A stretch of DNA of 55,766 nucleotides from Candidatus Cloacimonadota bacterium. Lineage in GTDB: Bacteria; Cloacimonadota; Cloacimonadia; Cloacimonadales; PWNZ01. The notes beneath the pieces were generated by a model that had not been told where the DNA came from, did no database searches, and saw nothing but the letters and a program-made list of their open reading frames with translations. Below are positions 34,040 to 42,691 of the stretch, one piece after another. How positions within the stretch are numbered: position 1 is the stretch's first letter; each line of letters opens with the position of its first letter. The position numbers and the translations under genes were made by a program. The DNA lies in assembly GCA_003564135.1 (NCBI GenBank), contig PWNZ01000145.1, positions 1-55,766 of the forward strand, read 5' to 3'.

Positions 34040-35019
34040 TGAAACACAGCGACATAACAACTCAGTCATGTTTGCCATACAAGAAGGGTACAATCGTTCC
34101 TGTTAGAGATGGCTATGGTAAAGCACTGCTCCGATTGGGAAGAGTGGATGAACGGGTTGTTGTTTTAGATGCTGACCTGGCTAAATCTACCAGATCTGAT
34201 TGGTTTGCTGAAGAGTTTCCGGAACGCTTTGTTGATGTTGGTATTGCCGAACAAAACATGGTTGGTGTTGCATCAGGGCTGAGTTTGATTGGTAAGGTTC
34301 CTTTTGTTACGACGTACAGTGTTTTTGTTGTAGGCCGAGCCTTCGATCAAGTTCGTAATACTGTCTGCTATTCTAATCTAAATGTCAAGATTGTAGGATC
34401 CCACAGCGGATTATCAGTTGGTCCGGATGGGGGCAGTCATCAAGGTATTGAAGATATTGCCTTGATGAATGCATTACCTAATATGACCATTTTTTGTCCC
34501 TGCGATGCTAATGAAGCTTTTTTAATGACTTTAACCGCTGCTGAAATGGATACACCTGTCTATATCAGACTTGCCCGGGAAGCGACGAAAGTTGTTACTG
34601 AAGAAGATTATCACTTTGAACCGGGTAAAGCAAACATCTTTAGAGAAGGAACAGACGGAACAGTTATATCTCATAGTGTAATTTGCTCGGAAGTAGTAAA
34701 AGCACTTAACGATCTCGATAATAGAGGGATTAAGCTGTCGCATATACATTTAGGAACAATCAAACCTTTAGATGATGCAATTACTGAAATGATTTCCGGT
34801 TCTGATAGGCCTGTGATCATCGTTGAGGAACATGTTGAAGCCGGAGGTTTGACTTCGATTTTAGCTGCTGCATGTTCTCTTAGTAAGCCAAAGAAGCTTT
34901 ATTCGATTAATCTTGGTGATCGTTTTGGAGAATCGGGATCTCCTCATGATCTATATGAAAAATACGGATTCTCTGCGAAAAAAATAGCAGAAAGAATCAC
35001 GCAGATTTTAGAGTTATAA
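34039..35019 (+). CDS. transketolase, C-terminal subunit
   Basis: 326 residues covering the pyrimidine-binding and C-terminal domains. It has VRDGYGKALLRLG, DADLAKSTRSDWF, RFVDVGIAEQNMVGVASGLS (with the catalytic Glu of the IAEQNM motif), HSGLSVGPDGGSHQGIEDIA and, in the third domain, VIIVEEHVEAGGL. The start ATG overlaps the TAA of the N-terminal subunit gene (TAATG), a clear sign of coupled expression and a complex of the two chains. A DXS-type enzyme is excluded by the split and by the sequence pattern. Confidence 0.93.
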   Translation: MKHSDITTQSCLPYKKGTIVPVRDGYGKALLRLGRVDERVVVLDADLAKSTRSDWFAEEFPERFVDVGIAEQNMVGVASGLSLIGKVPFVTTYSVFVVGRAFDQVRNTVCYSNLNVKIVGSHSGLSVGPDGGSHQGIEDIALMNALPNMTIFCPCDANEAFLMTLTAAEMDTPVYIRLAREATKVVTEEDYHFEPGKANIFREGTDGTVISHSVICSEVVKALNDLDNRGIKLSHIHLGTIKPLDDAITEMISGSDRPVIIVEEHVEAGGLTSILAAACSLSKPKKLYSINLGDRFGESGSPHDLYEKYGFSAKKIAERITQILEL

Positions 35020-35391
35020 CCCTTAAGCGGAAAACGGAGAATTAGGACTAATTATTTTTTGCAATGTTAGGTATCACTATTCGGTCATTACGGATGATTA
35101 TGTTATCGCAGTTTTACCGAAATCCAGTTAAGAGTTGACAAGATAAGCATCTCTGTCGTTTTTCAATACAGTAAAGTCACCGAAAGATCAAGCCGACTGT
35201 TTTAAATGTCCGGTTGTTATATTCGGTTGTTTTTACAATAATCATGGTTGATAGGTCTTTATCATGGATTCATCAAAGCATAGAAAAGTAGTTGTTAATA
35301 ATACTTTAATGATCAGCATGCAGCATGCTGATATTACTAATAGGTCAGTATGTGCTTTCATAAGCTGACTTGTTTTCGGAAGTAACACATT
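35020..35391. other. intergenic region before waaA
   Basis: No gene was recognised in this 372-bp gap. It holds the 21-bp palindrome annotated separately. No convincing terminator after the transketolase gene and no clear -35/-10 pair were seen. Confidence 0.4.
35312..35332. promoter_or_regulatory. 21-bp perfect palindrome upstream of waaA
   Basis: ATCAGCATGC (35312-35321), a single A, and GCATGCTGAT (35323-35332) are exact reverse complements. It is centred about 70 bp upstream of the waaA start. With a 1-nt centre it suits a dimeric DNA-binding protein better than an RNA hairpin. Confidence 0.45.
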
Positions 35392-36624
35392 ATGCTGGTT
35401 TATAACATTCTTTTTCTTGTCTGTTTGATCATAGCGCTTCCCTTTTTATTGATATTCATGCCTAAAAATGAGCTTAGGATGAGGCTGAGCATCAATGGTA
35501 AAGGTGATGGCGGCTATTTATGGTTCCACTGTGCTTCTATCGGAGAATTAAATGCAGTCAAGCCATTGCTGGTGAAAGTGAAACAAAGATACCCTAATAA
35601 AAAGATACTGATGACAACCATGACTGTTACCGGCTATGAAAGTGCCAGCACGATTAAAGAAGTTGATGAAACAAAGCTGCTTCCCTTCGACTTGATTATA
35701 TTATATAAAAATTTTTTCAAAAGGTTTAGTCCCCAAGCATTAATTATTGTTGAAACTGAACTCTGGTTCAGCTTACTCAGTGCTTGTCGCAAATCAAAAA
35801 TTCCAGTAGCGATTGTCAATGGACGTATATCAGACAAGTCTTACAGTAAGTACCTATCTGTAAGTAAGTTCGTCAAAAAGTCATTTAGGCACGCTTCTTT
35901 TGTAGGTGCTCAGTCTGAAGAGCATCAGACCCGTTATCTTAAATTAGGTTTTGAAAACGTCCATAACACTCATAATTTAAAGTTTTGTACTCAGCTACCG
36001 GAGGTTGATACTGATAAGATTAGAGCCGAGTGGAAGATCAAAGAAAATTCTTTTATTGTCGTGTGGGGAAGTTCAAGAGATGGCGAAGAAGAGTTACTTC
36101 TTTCACTGCTCAAGCGGTTAAAAAGAAAAGTTTCGAATCTTCTAATTATCTTAGCTCCTCGACACCTCAATAGACTATCACAAATCACCGAGCTTTTAAG
36201 TAAAACAAACTACCGCATGCTTTCCGATAATAAAGACAATGACCCCGAACTTATAATTATTGACTCGATTGGACAGCTTTATAAAGCTTATGCTATAGCG
36301 GATGTAGCTATTATTGGGGGTAGTTTTATCGACTATGGTGGTCATAATCCCTTAGAACCCATATATTACAAAGTGCCGACAATAATCGGCCAACATCACA
36401 GCTCTTGTCGTGACTTAGTGCAAAAGTTGCTCAATAAAGAAGCAATTATCATATCTAATAAAAGAAGGTTGCTGAATGATGTTGTTAATCTGGCAAAGAA
36501 CAGAGAGCTAAGGCAAAGCTATGGGAATTCCGGTAAAGAAACCATCGATAAGAATGCTTGTAGCGTTCAACTAAACTTGGATCACTTAGAAAAAAGTATC
36601 GGTTTAGAATCCTTGTCAGATTGA
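35392..36624 (+). CDS. waaA: 3-deoxy-D-manno-octulosonic acid (Kdo) transferase
   Basis: 410 residues, normal for WaaA/KdtA. An N-terminal membrane anchor (about 3-24) is followed by WFHCASIGELNAVKPLL (the GE motif with the catalytic Glu), ALIIVETELWFSLL and, in the C-terminal half, AIIGGSFIDYGGHNPLEP, which binds CMP-Kdo in the GT30 family. It adds Kdo to lipid IVA at the inner membrane and thus fits with LpxH in this window. The start ATG has no strong ribosome site. One or two Kdo additions cannot be told apart from the sequence. Confidence 0.92.
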   Translation: MLVYNILFLVCLIIALPFLLIFMPKNELRMRLSINGKGDGGYLWFHCASIGELNAVKPLLVKVKQRYPNKKILMTTMTVTGYESASTIKEVDETKLLPFDLIILYKNFFKRFSPQALIIVETELWFSLLSACRKSKIPVAIVNGRISDKSYSKYLSVSKFVKKSFRHASFVGAQSEEHQTRYLKLGFENVHNTHNLKFCTQLPEVDTDKIRAEWKIKENSFIVVWGSSRDGEEELLLSLLKRLKRKVSNLLIILAPRHLNRLSQITELLSKTNYRMLSDNKDNDPELIIIDSIGQLYKAYAIADVAIIGGSFIDYGGHNPLEPIYYKVPTIIGQHHSSCRDLVQKLLNKEAIIISNKRRLLNDVVNLAKNRELRQSYGNSGKETIDKNACSVQLNLDHLEKSIGLESLSD

Positions 36625-36763
36625 CCCATAACCTAGGACAGAGCAGGTGATTAGTTGTAGTTTTTATTTCGTGTTGATATAAAAAGTGAATATTGATTGA
36701 CAGCAATTCCCCAGGTGTTAGCACGCTAGCGGTTGTAACTTATGATTTTCAGGGAGAGAGTTT

Positions 36764-37750
36764 ATGACGAAAGCATTATTTTATGAATCACTGCCAGCGG
36801 AGAAGGTAAAGTGTAACCTTTGTCCCAATTATTGCTTAATTTTGCCCGGAGATTACGGTTTATGCAGAGGAAAACAAAATATAGAGGGAATTTTATATGC
36901 CGTCAATTATGGGAAAGCCGTTACTGTTTGTGTTGATCCTATAGAAAAAAAGCCTTTATATCACTATCATCCAGGATCAAATATTATTTCAGTGGGGAAC
37001 AATACTTGCAATCTACAGTGTGACTTCTGTCAGAACTACCATATTAGTCAACAAGAAGCAAGGACGGTCGACATTTCGCCTGAGATGTTAGTCCAATTAT
37101 CGAAAAAACATTCAATGAGAGCAGTGGCGTTTACTTACGCTGAGCCATTAACCTGGTATGAGTTTATTTGTGATGCAGCGTCCCGATTGCAGGAGCATAA
37201 CATAAATTCAGTATTGGTTTCAAATGGATACATTAACCGAGAACCATTATTGAATCTGCTTCCTTATATTGATGCAATGAATATTGATCTCAAAGCAATG
37301 TCCAATAGTTTCTATCACAATATTGCAGGTGGTGAATTAACCCCAATTTTAGATGTAATCAAAAGAGCTTATAAGCAGTGTCATGTTGAAATAACTAACC
37401 TGCTAATACCGGGCGAAAATGACGATATAGCCTCGATTCGATCACTCATAGACTTCATTGCCGAGATTGATGTGAATATTCCGCTGCACTTTTCCCGTTA
37501 TTATCCGCAAAATCGAAGAGAAACACCACCTACATCAACAAAAACATTAGAAATAGCAAGAAAAGAAGCTATGGAGAAGTTAAACTACGTATATTTAGGC
37601 AATATCGTAACCAAAGATGAAGCTAATACCTATTGTCCAAACTGTGGGATTATTCTTATCGAAAGGCATGGCTTTCGAGCTTCATCATGTCAGGTAAGAC
37701 AAGAACAATGCAGCAATTGTAATTATCATATATATGGTAAGTTCGACTGA
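36764..37750 (+). CDS. AmmeMemoRadiSam-type radical SAM enzyme
   Basis: 328 residues. The N-terminal region has a Cys pair (CNLCPNYC), followed by GLCRGKQN and the radical SAM motif CNLQCDFC (C82, C86, C89). FTYAEPLTWYEF and MNIDLKAM come next, and a Cys-rich C-terminal tail (CPNCG ... CSNCNYH) looks like a zinc ribbon. This matches the radical SAM member of the AmmeMemoRadiSam group (PflA-like). Other members act with an AMMECR1 and a MEMO protein; neither is in this window. ATG follows AGGGAGAG. It is followed 31 bp later by a DUF192 gene. The substrate is unknown. Confidence 0.88.
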   Translation: MTKALFYESLPAEKVKCNLCPNYCLILPGDYGLCRGKQNIEGILYAVNYGKAVTVCVDPIEKKPLYHYHPGSNIISVGNNTCNLQCDFCQNYHISQQEARTVDISPEMLVQLSKKHSMRAVAFTYAEPLTWYEFICDAASRLQEHNINSVLVSNGYINREPLLNLLPYIDAMNIDLKAMSNSFYHNIAGGELTPILDVIKRAYKQCHVEITNLLIPGENDDIASIRSLIDFIAEIDVNIPLHFSRYYPQNRRETPPTSTKTLEIARKEAMEKLNYVYLGNIVTKDEANTYCPNCGIILIERHGFRASSCQVRQEQCSNCNYHIYGKFD

Positions 37751-37781
37751 ACGTTGATAGAGATCCAAGAATGGAGGAATA

Positions 37782-38348
37782 ATGAAAAGTGAAAGAAGAA
37801 AACAACAACTCAAAAGAAGTCAAGCCCAGACTAAGAAAAAGCTGATAATATATGTCATCGGTTTTATCTTTGTTGTTCTCATTTATGTTTTTTTGAGTTT
37901 TTCAGGAAGAGAAGCCGAGCAATCAACGCAACAAGTACCAATAACTAGAACCTCTTCCATAGATTTCAGGAAGGATGGTGAGCTAACAATTTCTGATCGA
38001 TCAAGAAATGAGATAGTAACCATAGACATCGAGATTGTAGAAGATCCTCAGAGCCTTGGCCAGGGGTTGATGTATCGCGAAAGTATGGAAGAACATCAGG
38101 GGATGCTATTCATATTTCAACCGGTGAATCAACCACGAGAAAGGTCTATGTGGATGAAGAATACTATTATACCACTAGATATGATCTTTATCAGACAGAA
38201 CAGAACTATTGCTCACATAGCAGAAAACACCGTTCCATTTGACGAAAGCTCGATTCACAGTGGGGAACCGGTCTCTTATGTACTGGAAGTTAATGCGGGA
38301 TTCGTTGAGAGGTATGGTGTTCAACCCAACTATCTGGTAAGTTGGTAG
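37782..38348 (+). CDS. DUF192 domain-containing membrane-anchored protein
   Basis: 188 residues. A very basic N terminus (about 1-20) is followed by one membrane segment (about 20-40) and a DUF192 domain (about 75-188): LGQGLMYRESMEEHQGMLFIF, MWMKNTIIPLDMIFI and VSYVLEVNAGFVERYG. DUF192 proteins are small extracytoplasmic proteins of unknown function. ATG has GGAGG six bases upstream. It is probably co-transcribed with the radical SAM gene 31 bp upstream, though a shared function is not known. Confidence 0.88.
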   Translation: MKSERRKQQLKRSQAQTKKKLIIYVIGFIFVVLIYVFLSFSGREAEQSTQQVPITRTSSIDFRKDGELTISDRSRNEIVTIDIEIVEDPQSLGQGLMYRESMEEHQGMLFIFQPVNQPRERSMWMKNTIIPLDMIFIRQNRTIAHIAENTVPFDESSIHSGEPVSYVLEVNAGFVERYGVQPNYLVSW

Positions 38349-38756
38349 AGTTTATCAGTTTTTAGGTACTTATATCTCTTAACTGGTGATTTATCATCTT
38401 CTCAGGAATAAAAAAATAGATTCAACAGTTAGTAATGATTTATCTTTGATAATGGCCGAATCGGGAAATAAATGCCTGGAAATGAACTAAAGCTTGACAG
38501 TATTCAGAGGATATGTTCTTTGGAGAGCATATATAAATTATAAAAGAAGAACACAGATTTAACGGATAACGATTAAAGATAGATTGAACATCAGTCAACA
38601 GTAGGCGGTGTCAGATTTAGCCGAATAATATTTGCTCAAGGTCGAATGCTTAATAGCCAAGTCGTAGAAGTTTATTTAGGAGTAAGCCATAATTAATATG
38701 GTGCTAGGAAGTTATAATCAGATTGAAAACAATTCAGTTAGAAGGAGAATTGTTTA
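38349..38756. other. intergenic region upstream of the pilus assembly operon
   Basis: 408 bp without a recognisable gene. It should contain the promoter of the pilT-pilMN-pilOP-secretin operon. TTGACA is present near 38493-38498, but no TATAAT-like box lies at the right distance; an AT-rich block (CATATATAAATTATAAAAG) lies about 40 bp on. I searched for a TGGCAC-N5-TTGC element like that of the pilin gene and did not find one. Confidence 0.4.
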
Positions 38757-39977
38757 ATGGAATTTAGTTTTTCGCAGAAATTCAAAGAGATTCCTTCACA
38801 TAAGCAAGGAATTGATCGCCTGATTGAAATAGCATCAATTATTAAGGCAGAACCAGAGGTCCGACTTGAAGGTAAACAATTTATTGATTCATTGTTACAA
38901 GCGATGATCGACAAGGATGCATCTGATCTCGATTTTGGTGGAGTTGGTGCAGCGGGAAAGGTGTGGATGAGGATCTATGGAAAAAAAAGCCCTTATCAAG
39001 AGTTTGGATATTGTGACCATGAAACATCAACTGGGCTAATATGCTCAATCTTGACGGATAAGGTCGTTAACGCGATAATTGAAAACCAGAGCACAGATTT
39101 TTCATATACCCTGATAAATGGTAATGAACAGACAAGATTCCGTGCTTGTGCTTATTTGGATCTTGACTATTTGGCAGTAAACTTTAGAAAAATTAACCCT
39201 CAACCTATTCATATCGATTTTTTGGGATTTGCCCACTCAATAGTAAGGAAACTCGATTTAGATTTCGAGAAAAAAGGGCTTATCCTGGTTACCGGTATAA
39301 CCGGATCGGGGAAGAGTACCACTCTTGATGCTATTATTAACATGAATAATAATAAAAATCAATCTCACATAACGATTATTGGCAAACCGATAGAGTTTTT
39401 TCATAAATCCGAGCAGAGTATTGTAAGGCATCGAGAAGTGGGGAGCGATACTAAGTCTTTTAAGGATGGTACTATCGAGTCTTTGCGTCAGGATCCCGAT
39501 ATCATAGTAATTGGCGAAATGAGAGATCCCGAGACAATCATGACGGCATTAGAGATTACAGACAGTGGGCATAAAGTGTTTTCAACGCTGCATACAGGGT
39601 CGGCAACCGAAAGTGTCCATAGAATAGTTGCTGAATGCCCTGTTGATGAACAGCAGAGAGTACGTATGAGGCTAGCCGATGTTTTGAGTGTAGTCATCTG
39701 TCAGAAACTGGTTCCGTCATTAGACGGTAAACGTGTCTTGGCAAAAGAGGTCTTGAGTGTTACTCCGAATGTATCAGCAGCTATAGTTAACAATAATATT
39801 TCTGAAATCTACCAGATGATAACCGAAGGTAAAGAATACGGTATGGTTACTATGGAACAGGATCTAATGAGATTGTATGTGAGCAAGATTATCGACAGTA
39901 AAGTAGCGATATCCTATGCTAACAATAAGAAACGAATGCTCGACCTGCTTAATTTCTTCAAAAACAAGATGGCTTAG
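38757..39977 (+). CDS. PilT-like type IV pilus retraction ATPase
   Basis: 406 residues of the PilT/PilB secretion ATPase superfamily. It has an N-terminal PAS-like domain (about 40-160), Walker A GITGSGKST (180-188), Walker B DIIVIGEMRDPET (about 246-258), the His box STLHTGSA (about 276-283) and the PilT-like C-terminal region GMVTMEQDLMRLYV. The zinc motif of PilB is absent, which fits PilT. In the Asp box, usual IEDPIEF is replaced by IIGKPIEF, so one acidic pair is missing. AAGGAG precedes ATG. It heads a four-gene operon (2 bp to pilM-pilN). PilT normally powers pilus retraction and twitching. The receiver fusion at 51801 is its paralogue. Confidence 0.85.
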   Translation: MEFSFSQKFKEIPSHKQGIDRLIEIASIIKAEPEVRLEGKQFIDSLLQAMIDKDASDLDFGGVGAAGKVWMRIYGKKSPYQEFGYCDHETSTGLICSILTDKVVNAIIENQSTDFSYTLINGNEQTRFRACAYLDLDYLAVNFRKINPQPIHIDFLGFAHSIVRKLDLDFEKKGLILVTGITGSGKSTTLDAIINMNNNKNQSHITIIGKPIEFFHKSEQSIVRHREVGSDTKSFKDGTIESLRQDPDIIVIGEMRDPETIMTALEITDSGHKVFSTLHTGSATESVHRIVAECPVDEQQRVRMRLADVLSVVICQKLVPSLDGKRVLAKEVLSVTPNVSAAIVNNNISEIYQMITEGKEYGMVTMEQDLMRLYVSKIIDSKVAISYANNKKRMLDLLNFFKNKMA

Positions 39978-39979
39978 TT

Positions 39980-41620
39980 ATGGCTAAATTTATTAAATCT
40001 TTTGGGATATTTCAGGAAGATATTAATTTAAAAATTGCTGAAATCAACGCTACCGGCGAAGAGCTTACAATTAAAGATCTTCAAATGATTACATTAAAAA
40101 TGACTGATTCTTCCGGCAAGATCCCAGAAACGCCTTTGGAAGAAGCCTTAGAGGGTCTGGAATTTGACTTCGATTTTGAAGAAACAACTGCTCAGGATGT
40201 GCAAGAAGAGAAATCTTATTATGATATGGCATCATTCACTTCGGACAAACTTGAGAAAGATGACTCAACATATGACCATCAAAGAAGCTTGGAAGACCTT
40301 TACCGAGAAATGCAGTTTGAGAAAGGTACAATATCCTTGAATCTGGACTTTAATAATGTGGTTTATAAGGATATTAACGTTCCCGATAAGATAAGTAAGA
40401 AAAAGTTATATTCAATAATAAAGAATGAATTTTTTGGAGATGATCCACCCCGAGTAGCTACCTTATCCCATCTAAGAAGGAACGATGGTTCTTATGTTGG
40501 TGTCTTACACCGCAAGAATATGGAGCTATTGGAAACGCTAATCATGCTGAATAGGTCTATGTCCAAAAAGCGATTTCACTATTCATATATCCAAACGAAC
40601 GAGTTCGCTCTTCTGAACGCTCTTAGATACAATTATTTTGATGTAACCCAAAAAGACATTTCAGCTTTGATATATATCGGTAAGGATAATACGCAGGTTA
40701 TGTTGGCTAAAGGTTATGAATTTTTTATTGACCTACCTGTCATTAATGAAGGCTATGAGTCTAAAGACATCATTGATACGGTTATTAGACGTATCATGTT
40801 AGAACGTTCTCAATTAGGGATAGAAGTTATAAATCGTTACTATATTTCCGGTGGTGGGTTAGATGATAGCATGCTCGAAATAATCCGCAGCCAGAGCCCT
40901 TCTGCTAAAGTAGAATATCTTTTGCCGTTGAGGTTGATGGAACAGAATGATTATTCCGAAAAATATGATGAGAAAACTCTGGCTTCTTATATCATTCCCA
41001 TTATGTTAGCTGTAGTCGCTGCTCAACCTAAAGAGCCGTTTTTGATAAGAACAAACTTTCTGACCAAGCAATTAAAAGAGCAGCAAAATATATTTTCTAT
41101 CAGTACGGAAGGGTTTATTGTTTTAGGCTTAACCCTTATATCGGGTCTGATAGGGGCTAATATAGCCTTTCAACAGTTAACTGATAATCGAAGCGTTCAT
41201 CTTGAAAAAACAACAATTAGTTCCCAAATAAGAGTTGAGCAGACAAAATTAGACTCAATATTTGCTATAGAAAGCGAAATTGACAAATTAGGCAGAAATA
41301 TTGCCCGTTCAAACGAATTTATTGGTGAAAAAAACCAATGGCACTTCATCATTGAAGAGTTATCCAAAACATTGCGTGCGAGCCCATTAAGTTGGCTAAA
41401 ATCTATCAACAGTAATAATGATGGGTTTGTAATCCAAGGATATACGACCGACAGGTCAAATATCGTTGATCTATCTAAAAAATTCCCGGACTCTATAGTT
41501 AAGTATTTCATAAAAGAAGAAGTTGAAGGCCAAAGGGTATGGTCTTTTGAGATTAGTTTTGGTATGCCTGATCCGCTAGAAACCCATAGAATTAACTACG
41601 AAAGAGAATCAGGAAGATAG
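39980..41620 (+). CDS. PilM-PilN fusion, type IV pilus alignment protein
   Basis: 546 residues. The first part (about 1-350) is PilM-like, of the actin/ASKHA type, with ISALIYIGKDNTQVMLAKG and YYISGGGLDDSML. It includes an acidic insertion near 50-100. A single membrane segment (about 377-397, FIVLGLTLISGLIGANIAF) then leads into a coiled coil and a PilN-type fimbrial assembly domain (about 400-535) with LSKTLRASPLSWLKSI. In well-studied bacteria PilM is cytoplasmic and binds the short N-terminal tail of a separate PilN; here both are in one chain. It starts 2 bp after pilT and ends 18 bp before the PilO-like gene. The fusion is seen directly; the complex is inferred. Confidence 0.8.
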   Translation: MAKFIKSFGIFQEDINLKIAEINATGEELTIKDLQMITLKMTDSSGKIPETPLEEALEGLEFDFDFEETTAQDVQEEKSYYDMASFTSDKLEKDDSTYDHQRSLEDLYREMQFEKGTISLNLDFNNVVYKDINVPDKISKKKLYSIIKNEFFGDDPPRVATLSHLRRNDGSYVGVLHRKNMELLETLIMLNRSMSKKRFHYSYIQTNEFALLNALRYNYFDVTQKDISALIYIGKDNTQVMLAKGYEFFIDLPVINEGYESKDIIDTVIRRIMLERSQLGIEVINRYYISGGGLDDSMLEIIRSQSPSAKVEYLLPLRLMEQNDYSEKYDEKTLASYIIPIMLAVVAAQPKEPFLIRTNFLTKQLKEQQNIFSISTEGFIVLGLTLISGLIGANIAFQQLTDNRSVHLEKTTISSQIRVEQTKLDSIFAIESEIDKLGRNIARSNEFIGEKNQWHFIIEELSKTLRASPLSWLKSINSNNDGFVIQGYTTDRSNIVDLSKKFPDSIVKYFIKEEVEGQRVWSFEISFGMPDPLETHRINYERESGR

Positions 41621-41638
41621 CCGGAAAGAGAATGAATT

Positions 41639-42541
41639 ATGAGTGATTATAAATTGACTTTGTTATATACCAAAGGGGTAGATTATAAAACAAGGAACTT
41701 CATTTTATTGCTGACTTTATTAGTCTTAACTGTACTATCTGCATTTCTAATCAACCGAAATCTGACTAATAGGTTTACCGGATTGCAAACAGATAAAGCC
41801 GAACTCCAACAAGAACTTAGCCAGATGAGATATCAGGTTGAACAAGGATCCCATCTATCGGATGAATTAATTAGAATGCAAGAACAGCACTTTTTAATGG
41901 ATAAAATCATACCTGATAGTAATAATACGACCAAAACACTATCGTATATCTTTTCAATATTTGAGCAATATCGCAACCATATTGATTTTGATTTCAGGAT
42001 AATTCAATCAGGCCAAACGGAATCAGATCAAGATCTTAGATTCAATAAATACGAAATAACTGGCAATGCTCCATTGAGTAGGCTATACGTCTTTATAGAT
42101 CAATTTGAAAGACAGCCTGTTTTTTTCACCGTCGAGTCTTTGCATATTGATTCTTTGCCGGTAACCGAAGAAGGTCAAGTACGTTTTGCTATGACTTTCA
42201 TTGGTTATTATACGGAAACCGGCCCTTCTTTTGCTAAGATTGGTATGCGACCATTGACTAAGAGACATTTACCATACAATTTATTCTACCCACGAATTCA
42301 TGAACCCTATCTTCCCGAAGAAGATCAAGCTTATCCGGGTGTAGAAGATTTAGAAATAGTTGGTTTAACCAGAGACCAAGCATATCTAAGAGATCGTTCA
42401 ACACAATCAATCCTGACTTTCGAGAAAGGAGCGCGTGTAAAATATGGTTTTCTTGATCATATCGATTGGGCTAAGCAAGATGTCGTTTTTAGGATGAATA
42501 GGGTTGGTTTAATAGAAGAGTATCGTCTATCTAAAAACTAG
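41639..42541 (+). CDS. PilO-like protein with PilP-like C-terminal domain
   Basis: 300 residues. A membrane segment (about 20-40), a coiled coil (about 45-85, LQTDKAELQQELSQMRYQ) and a ferredoxin-like domain (about 90-200) are as in PilO. The C-terminal part (about 225-300) has LEIVGLTRDQAYLRDRS, then a strand-turn pattern ending in VGLIEEYRLSKN. This resembles the small PilP beta domain that contacts the secretin, usually a separate lipoprotein. No separate pilP gene is in the operon, so the fusion would complete it. It starts 18 bp after the PilM-PilN gene. The PilO part is fairly sure and the PilP part is tentative. Confidence 0.68.
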   Translation: MSDYKLTLLYTKGVDYKTRNFILLLTLLVLTVLSAFLINRNLTNRFTGLQTDKAELQQELSQMRYQVEQGSHLSDELIRMQEQHFLMDKIIPDSNNTTKTLSYIFSIFEQYRNHIDFDFRIIQSGQTESDQDLRFNKYEITGNAPLSRLYVFIDQFERQPVFFTVESLHIDSLPVTEEGQVRFAMTFIGYYTETGPSFAKIGMRPLTKRHLPYNLFYPRIHEPYLPEEDQAYPGVEDLEIVGLTRDQAYLRDRSTQSILTFEKGARVKYGFLDHIDWAKQDVVFRMNRVGLIEEYRLSKN

Positions 42542-42556
42542 GAAAAAGAGGTTTGA

Positions 42557-42691
42557 ATGAGACCCAATAACCTTAAACAAGTAATACATAACGTTGAAAG
42601 CTTCTACCATAGCTGTATAAATAATTGCGAAAAGTTTTACTCGCTAGCGAAAATCAATGCAGTAATCTATTTAAACTGGAGGACTGTATGA
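42557..42691 (+). CDS. candidate 44-residue protein coupled to the secretin
   Basis: ATG 42557, preceded by AAAGAGG, opens a 44-codon frame starting MRPNNLKQVIHNVESFYHSC and ending with TGA at 42689-42691. The TGA overlaps the ATG of the secretin gene (ATGA), the classic layout of translational coupling. It begins 15 bp after the PilO-like stop. The protein has no signal peptide or known motif, but has two Cys close together (CINNC). It may be a real small protein or merely a leader that carries ribosomes to the secretin start. Confidence 0.4.
   Translation: MRPNNLKQVIHNVESFYHSCINNCEKFYSLAKINAVIYLNWRTV

Noticed and set aside
36764-38348. Complete AmmeMemoRadiSam system
   Set aside because: Only the radical SAM member is here; no AMMECR1 or MEMO domain gene is adjacent.
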